NCBI RefSeq assembly: GCF_947499695.1
Contig: NZ_CANMPQ010000001.1
Location: 124,001-188,000, forward strand
DNA: 64,000 nucleotides
Reading direction: 5' to 3'
Source: an uncultured Allomuricauda sp.
GTDB lineage: Bacteria; Bacteroidota; Bacteroidia; Flavobacteriales; Flavobacteriaceae
Under the pieces are notes generated by a model, which made no database searches, was not told the DNA's origin, and saw only the letters and a list, made by a program, of their open reading frames with translations. A program made the translations under genes and the position numbers. Position 1 is the stretch's first letter; every line of letters begins with the position of its first letter. This document shows, one piece after another, positions 62,090-64,000 of the stretch.

Positions 62090-62414
62090 GCTTTTTGGTT
62101 TTTAGGCTGTCTTCATATTCGATCAAGAAAATTTCTTCGTTCTCCTTCTTCATATAAAACTTCTCTCGAGCAAATTTTTCCAGCTCACCTTGATCCGATA
62201 GTTTTTCCAAGATTTCTTTGTCTTTAGCTATTTCTTCTTGAAGAAATTCCTGTTGTTTTTTCAACTTTTGAATTTCGCTTCGAAGCTCCAAATGAATCAT
62301 CAAGGAATTGGTGTCAAAAAAAGCCATCCAAATGACAAAAACAGTTAGCACAAGAACATAAATGTTCTTCATGAACTTGAACCATTTTTTATTTCTCAGC
62401 TCTTTCAATCCCAT
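62082..62414 (-). CDS. Septum-formation initiator (DivIC/FtsB-like)
   Basis: A 110-residue bitopic protein: a basic cytoplasmic start, one membrane segment (NIYVLVLTVFVIWMAFF), and a coiled coil (ELRSEIQKLKKQQEFLQEEI). The C-terminal block ELEKFAREKFYMKKENEEIFLIE matches the DivIC/FtsB family (given in part). It would join FtsL/FtsQ in the divisome. The gene is between udk and the mutase genes, with a 1-bp gap upstream. Confidence 0.9.
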   Translation of the reverse strand: MGLKELRNKKWFKFMKNIYVLVLTVFVIWMAFFDTNSLMIHLELRSEIQKLKKQQEFLQEEIAKDKEILEKLSDQGELEKFAREKFYMKKENEEIFLIEYEDSLKTKKHE

Positions 62415-62415
62415 T

Positions 62416-63024
62416 TTAGTTCAACCTGTCATTTATAATGGTGCGCACCATATCCACAGCCACAGTATTGTAATGGTTGTTGGGGATGATGATGTCAGCG
62501 AATTCTTTTGAGGGCTCTATAAATTGTTGGTGCATGGGCTTTACAGCCGTTTGATATCGGGTCAATACTTTTTCTAAATCATGCCCGCGCTCACGGATAT
62601 CTCTTTGCAACCTTCGAATTAGGCGCTCATCAGAATCGGCATGTACATAAATTTTGATGTCGAACATTTCTCTGAGTTTTGCGTTGCTCAACACCAGGAT
62701 CCCCTCAACGATCATTACCTTTCTTGGTTCGGTTAGAATAGTATCCTGTAAGCGGTTTTCTTCAACAAAAGAATAGATGGGTTTCTGGATAGACTTGTTC
62801 TGCTTCAATTCTTCCAAGTGAGAAATCAGTAAATCAAAATCTATGGAATTTGGATGATCAAAATTAATTGCCCCTCTTTCTTCCTTGGTCAAATGGGAAA
62901 GATCTTTGTAATATGAGTCTTGTGAGATCACACCGACTTCATTTTCTGGTAGTTGATCTACAATTTGATTTACAACGGTGGTTTTTCCGCATCCAGTACC
63001 TCCCGCAATCCCCAATATAAGCAT
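62416..63024 (-). CDS. udk: Uridine kinase
   Basis: Phosphorylates uridine and cytidine in pyrimidine salvage. The start at 63024 begins MLILGIAGGTGCGKTTV, the P-loop; the frame extends 10 codons further up. Other motifs are ISQDSYYKDLSHLTKEE, NFDHPNSIDFDLL and RLIRRLQRDIRERGHDLE. The 202-residue length is typical. First gene of the minus-strand udk-divIC-mutA-mutB series. Confidence 0.95.
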   Translation of the reverse strand: MLILGIAGGTGCGKTTVVNQIVDQLPENEVGVISQDSYYKDLSHLTKEERGAINFDHPNSIDFDLLISHLEELKQNKSIQKPIYSFVEENRLQDTILTEPRKVMIVEGILVLSNAKLREMFDIKIYVHADSDERLIRRLQRDIRERGHDLEKVLTRYQTAVKPMHQQFIEPSKEFADIIIPNNHYNTVAVDMVRTIINDRLN

Positions 63025-63217
63025 GGTGATAATTTTAGTTCCAAAAGTAAGCATTTGATAAGATTTCCAAACTACTATTCTTGATGCATAGTTACGCAGC
63101 TAAAGTTCAATACGGAATGATTATTATCATAATCCAATAAAGTTTATGAGACTAGTTTTGTGTGGCATTGTAGCATTAACCTTATATTTATATGGGTAAC
63201 CTATGGGAACAATTTTT

Positions 63218-63703
63218 ATGGAAAAATCATACATGGTTCAGGTTAGGGAAGACTTTGATTTTAAGTTGTCGGAGGACAATATTTCTGAACTGGATATTCT
63301 TAAAACAGGAAGCAATACCTTCCACATTCTAAAAAATGGAGCTTCATACAAAGTGTCGATTTCCGATGCTGATTTTGGTAAAAGAAGGTACTTGGTAAAA
63401 GTAAACGGAGACGAATACGAGGTTTCAATAGGCACTCCATTGGATGAGCTTATTAAAAATATGGGTTTTGCATCAAATGGTTCAAAAAATATTGACTCCA
63501 TCGAGGCTCCTATGCCAGGCCTTATTTTGGATATTTCAGTTAAGGAGGGTGAAGAAGTTGCAGAAGACCAACAGCTATTGGTACTTGAGGCTATGAAGAT
63601 GGAAAACATCATTACTTCACCACGAAGCGGAGTGATTAAAAAAGTCGCTGTCAAGCAAGGTGAAGCCGTGGACAAGAAGCAATTGCTAATAGAATTTCAA
63701 TAG
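63218..63703 (+). CDS. Biotin carboxyl carrier protein / biotinyl subunit
   Basis: A 161-residue biotin carrier of an acyl-CoA carboxylase. The C-terminal domain has [20 protein letters not shown] and the biotinylated Lys in EAMKMENII. The N-terminal 80 residues are of the form seen in propionyl-/acetyl-CoA carboxylase carriers. Three Met codons (63203, 63218, 63233) are possible; 63218 (MEKSYMVQV) is my choice by comparison. A TAGTTTTG box at 63153-63160 may serve as -7 element but no -33 partner was found. The biotin carboxylase gene starts 8 bp after it. Confidence 0.93.
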   Translation: MEKSYMVQVREDFDFKLSEDNISELDILKTGSNTFHILKNGASYKVSISDADFGKRRYLVKVNGDEYEVSIGTPLDELIKNMGFASNGSKNIDSIEAPMPGLILDISVKEGEEVAEDQQLLVLEAMKMENIITSPRSGVIKKVAVKQGEAVDKKQLLIEFQ

Positions 63704-63711
63704 AAAGGAAT

Positions 63712-64000
63712 ATGAAAAAAATATTAGTGGCCAACAGAGGTGAAATTGCTCTTAGGGTAATGAAAACCGCTAAAAAAATGGGAATAAGTACGGTGGCCGT
63801 ATTCTCTGAAGTAGATAGAAATGCCCCACATGTGCGATTTGCAGATGAAGCGGTATGCATTGGCAAAGCACCATCCAATAAATCCTATTTGCTAGGGGAC
63901 AAAATCATTAAAGTAGCCAAGGAATTAAATGTTGATGGAATACATCCCGGATATGGCTTTTTAAGCGAGAATGCTGACTTTGCTGAAGCCGTTGAAAAAA
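63712..64000 (+). CDS. Biotin carboxylase subunit, cut by the window end
   Basis: The first 96 codons of an acyl-CoA carboxylase biotin carboxylase. It starts [19 protein letters not shown], followed by a run that includes EAVCIG and [19 protein letters not shown], all family signatures. An AAAGGA ribosome-binding site precedes the ATG. The open frame reaches the last base of the window. With the preceding carrier subunit it is either an acetyl-CoA or propionyl-CoA carboxylase; the neighbouring methylmalonyl-CoA mutase favours propionyl-CoA. Confidence 0.95.
   Translation, partial: MKKILVANRGEIALRVMKTAKKMGISTVAVFSEVDRNAPHVRFADEAVCIGKAPSNKSYLLGDKIIKVAKELNVDGIHPGYGFLSENADFAEAVEK

Overview
The window is an AT-rich chromosomal segment of a member of the Bacteroidota, most likely a marine Flavobacteriaceae; I cannot name the genus. 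The evidence is the gliding gene gldI, families that I know mainly from this group (DUF5916, DUF6503, DUF3810, DUF5683, DUF6122), promoters of the TTG-N17-20-TAnnTTTG type, weak Shine-Dalgarno signals, and flavobacterial gene orders such as recF / lipocalin / DUF721 and parA-parB-DUF5683-dapB-lepB. No insertion sequence, integrase, prophage, rRNA or CRISPR array was seen.

Layout. 0-8 kb: 5'-truncated gyrA, a TPR protein, an NlpC/P60 hydrolase, a thiolase, a PgpH-like 7TM-HD phosphodiesterase, then tRNA-Ser(GCT), tRNA-Pro(TGG) and tRNA-Arg(TCT). 8-18 kb: an accessory block with three PD40/TolB-like propeller proteins, a DUF5916 outer-membrane-type protein, a serine hydrolase, a small NTF2-like protein, and a membrane AraC-family regulator carrying a Cys-rich metal-binding-like domain. 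18-32 kb: a catabolic cluster (LacI regulator, SDR, mannonate dehydratase, myo-inositol oxygenase, SSS symporter, uronate isomerase, three-part TRAP transporter, tandem DUF1080 lipoprotein, two twin-arginine-type Gfo/Idh/MocA oxidoreductases). 32-43 kb: minus-strand housekeeping genes (RNA methyltransferase, M48 protease, RelA/SpoT, Fur, PurA), then DUF6503, DUF3810 and a nrnA-gldI-PPIase operon. 43-52.7 kb: ndk, two GNATs, recF-lipocalin-DUF721, and TPR-ribH-small membrane protein-mutL-two rhomboids-EEP phosphatase. 52.7-58.5 kb: the parAB-DUF5683-dapB-lepB-wbqC-DUF6122 operon. 58.6-64 kb: both methylmalonyl-CoA mutase subunits, a DivIC/FtsB-like protein, uridine kinase, and the start of a biotin carboxyl carrier / biotin carboxylase operon.

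The most notable system is the 18-32 kb cluster. The 21.4-22.3 kb gene is not a generic HD protein: it aligns closely with animal myo-inositol oxygenase and keeps all six diiron ligands. Its product, D-glucuronate, is the substrate of the uronate isomerase four reading steps away, and the SDR and UxuA complete the route through fructuronate and mannonate to 2-keto-3-deoxygluconate. The cluster therefore appears to encode an inositol-to-KDG route that avoids the usual iol pathway, with two alternative transporters and an adjoining keto-sugar module. A promoter and a perfect 14-bp palindrome with a central CpG, suited to the divergent LacI regulator, lie in front of the first gene.

Starts were re-chosen where an upstream in-frame codon preceded an obvious signal peptide or conserved N-terminus. 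Functions come from recognising motifs by eye; no database search was possible.
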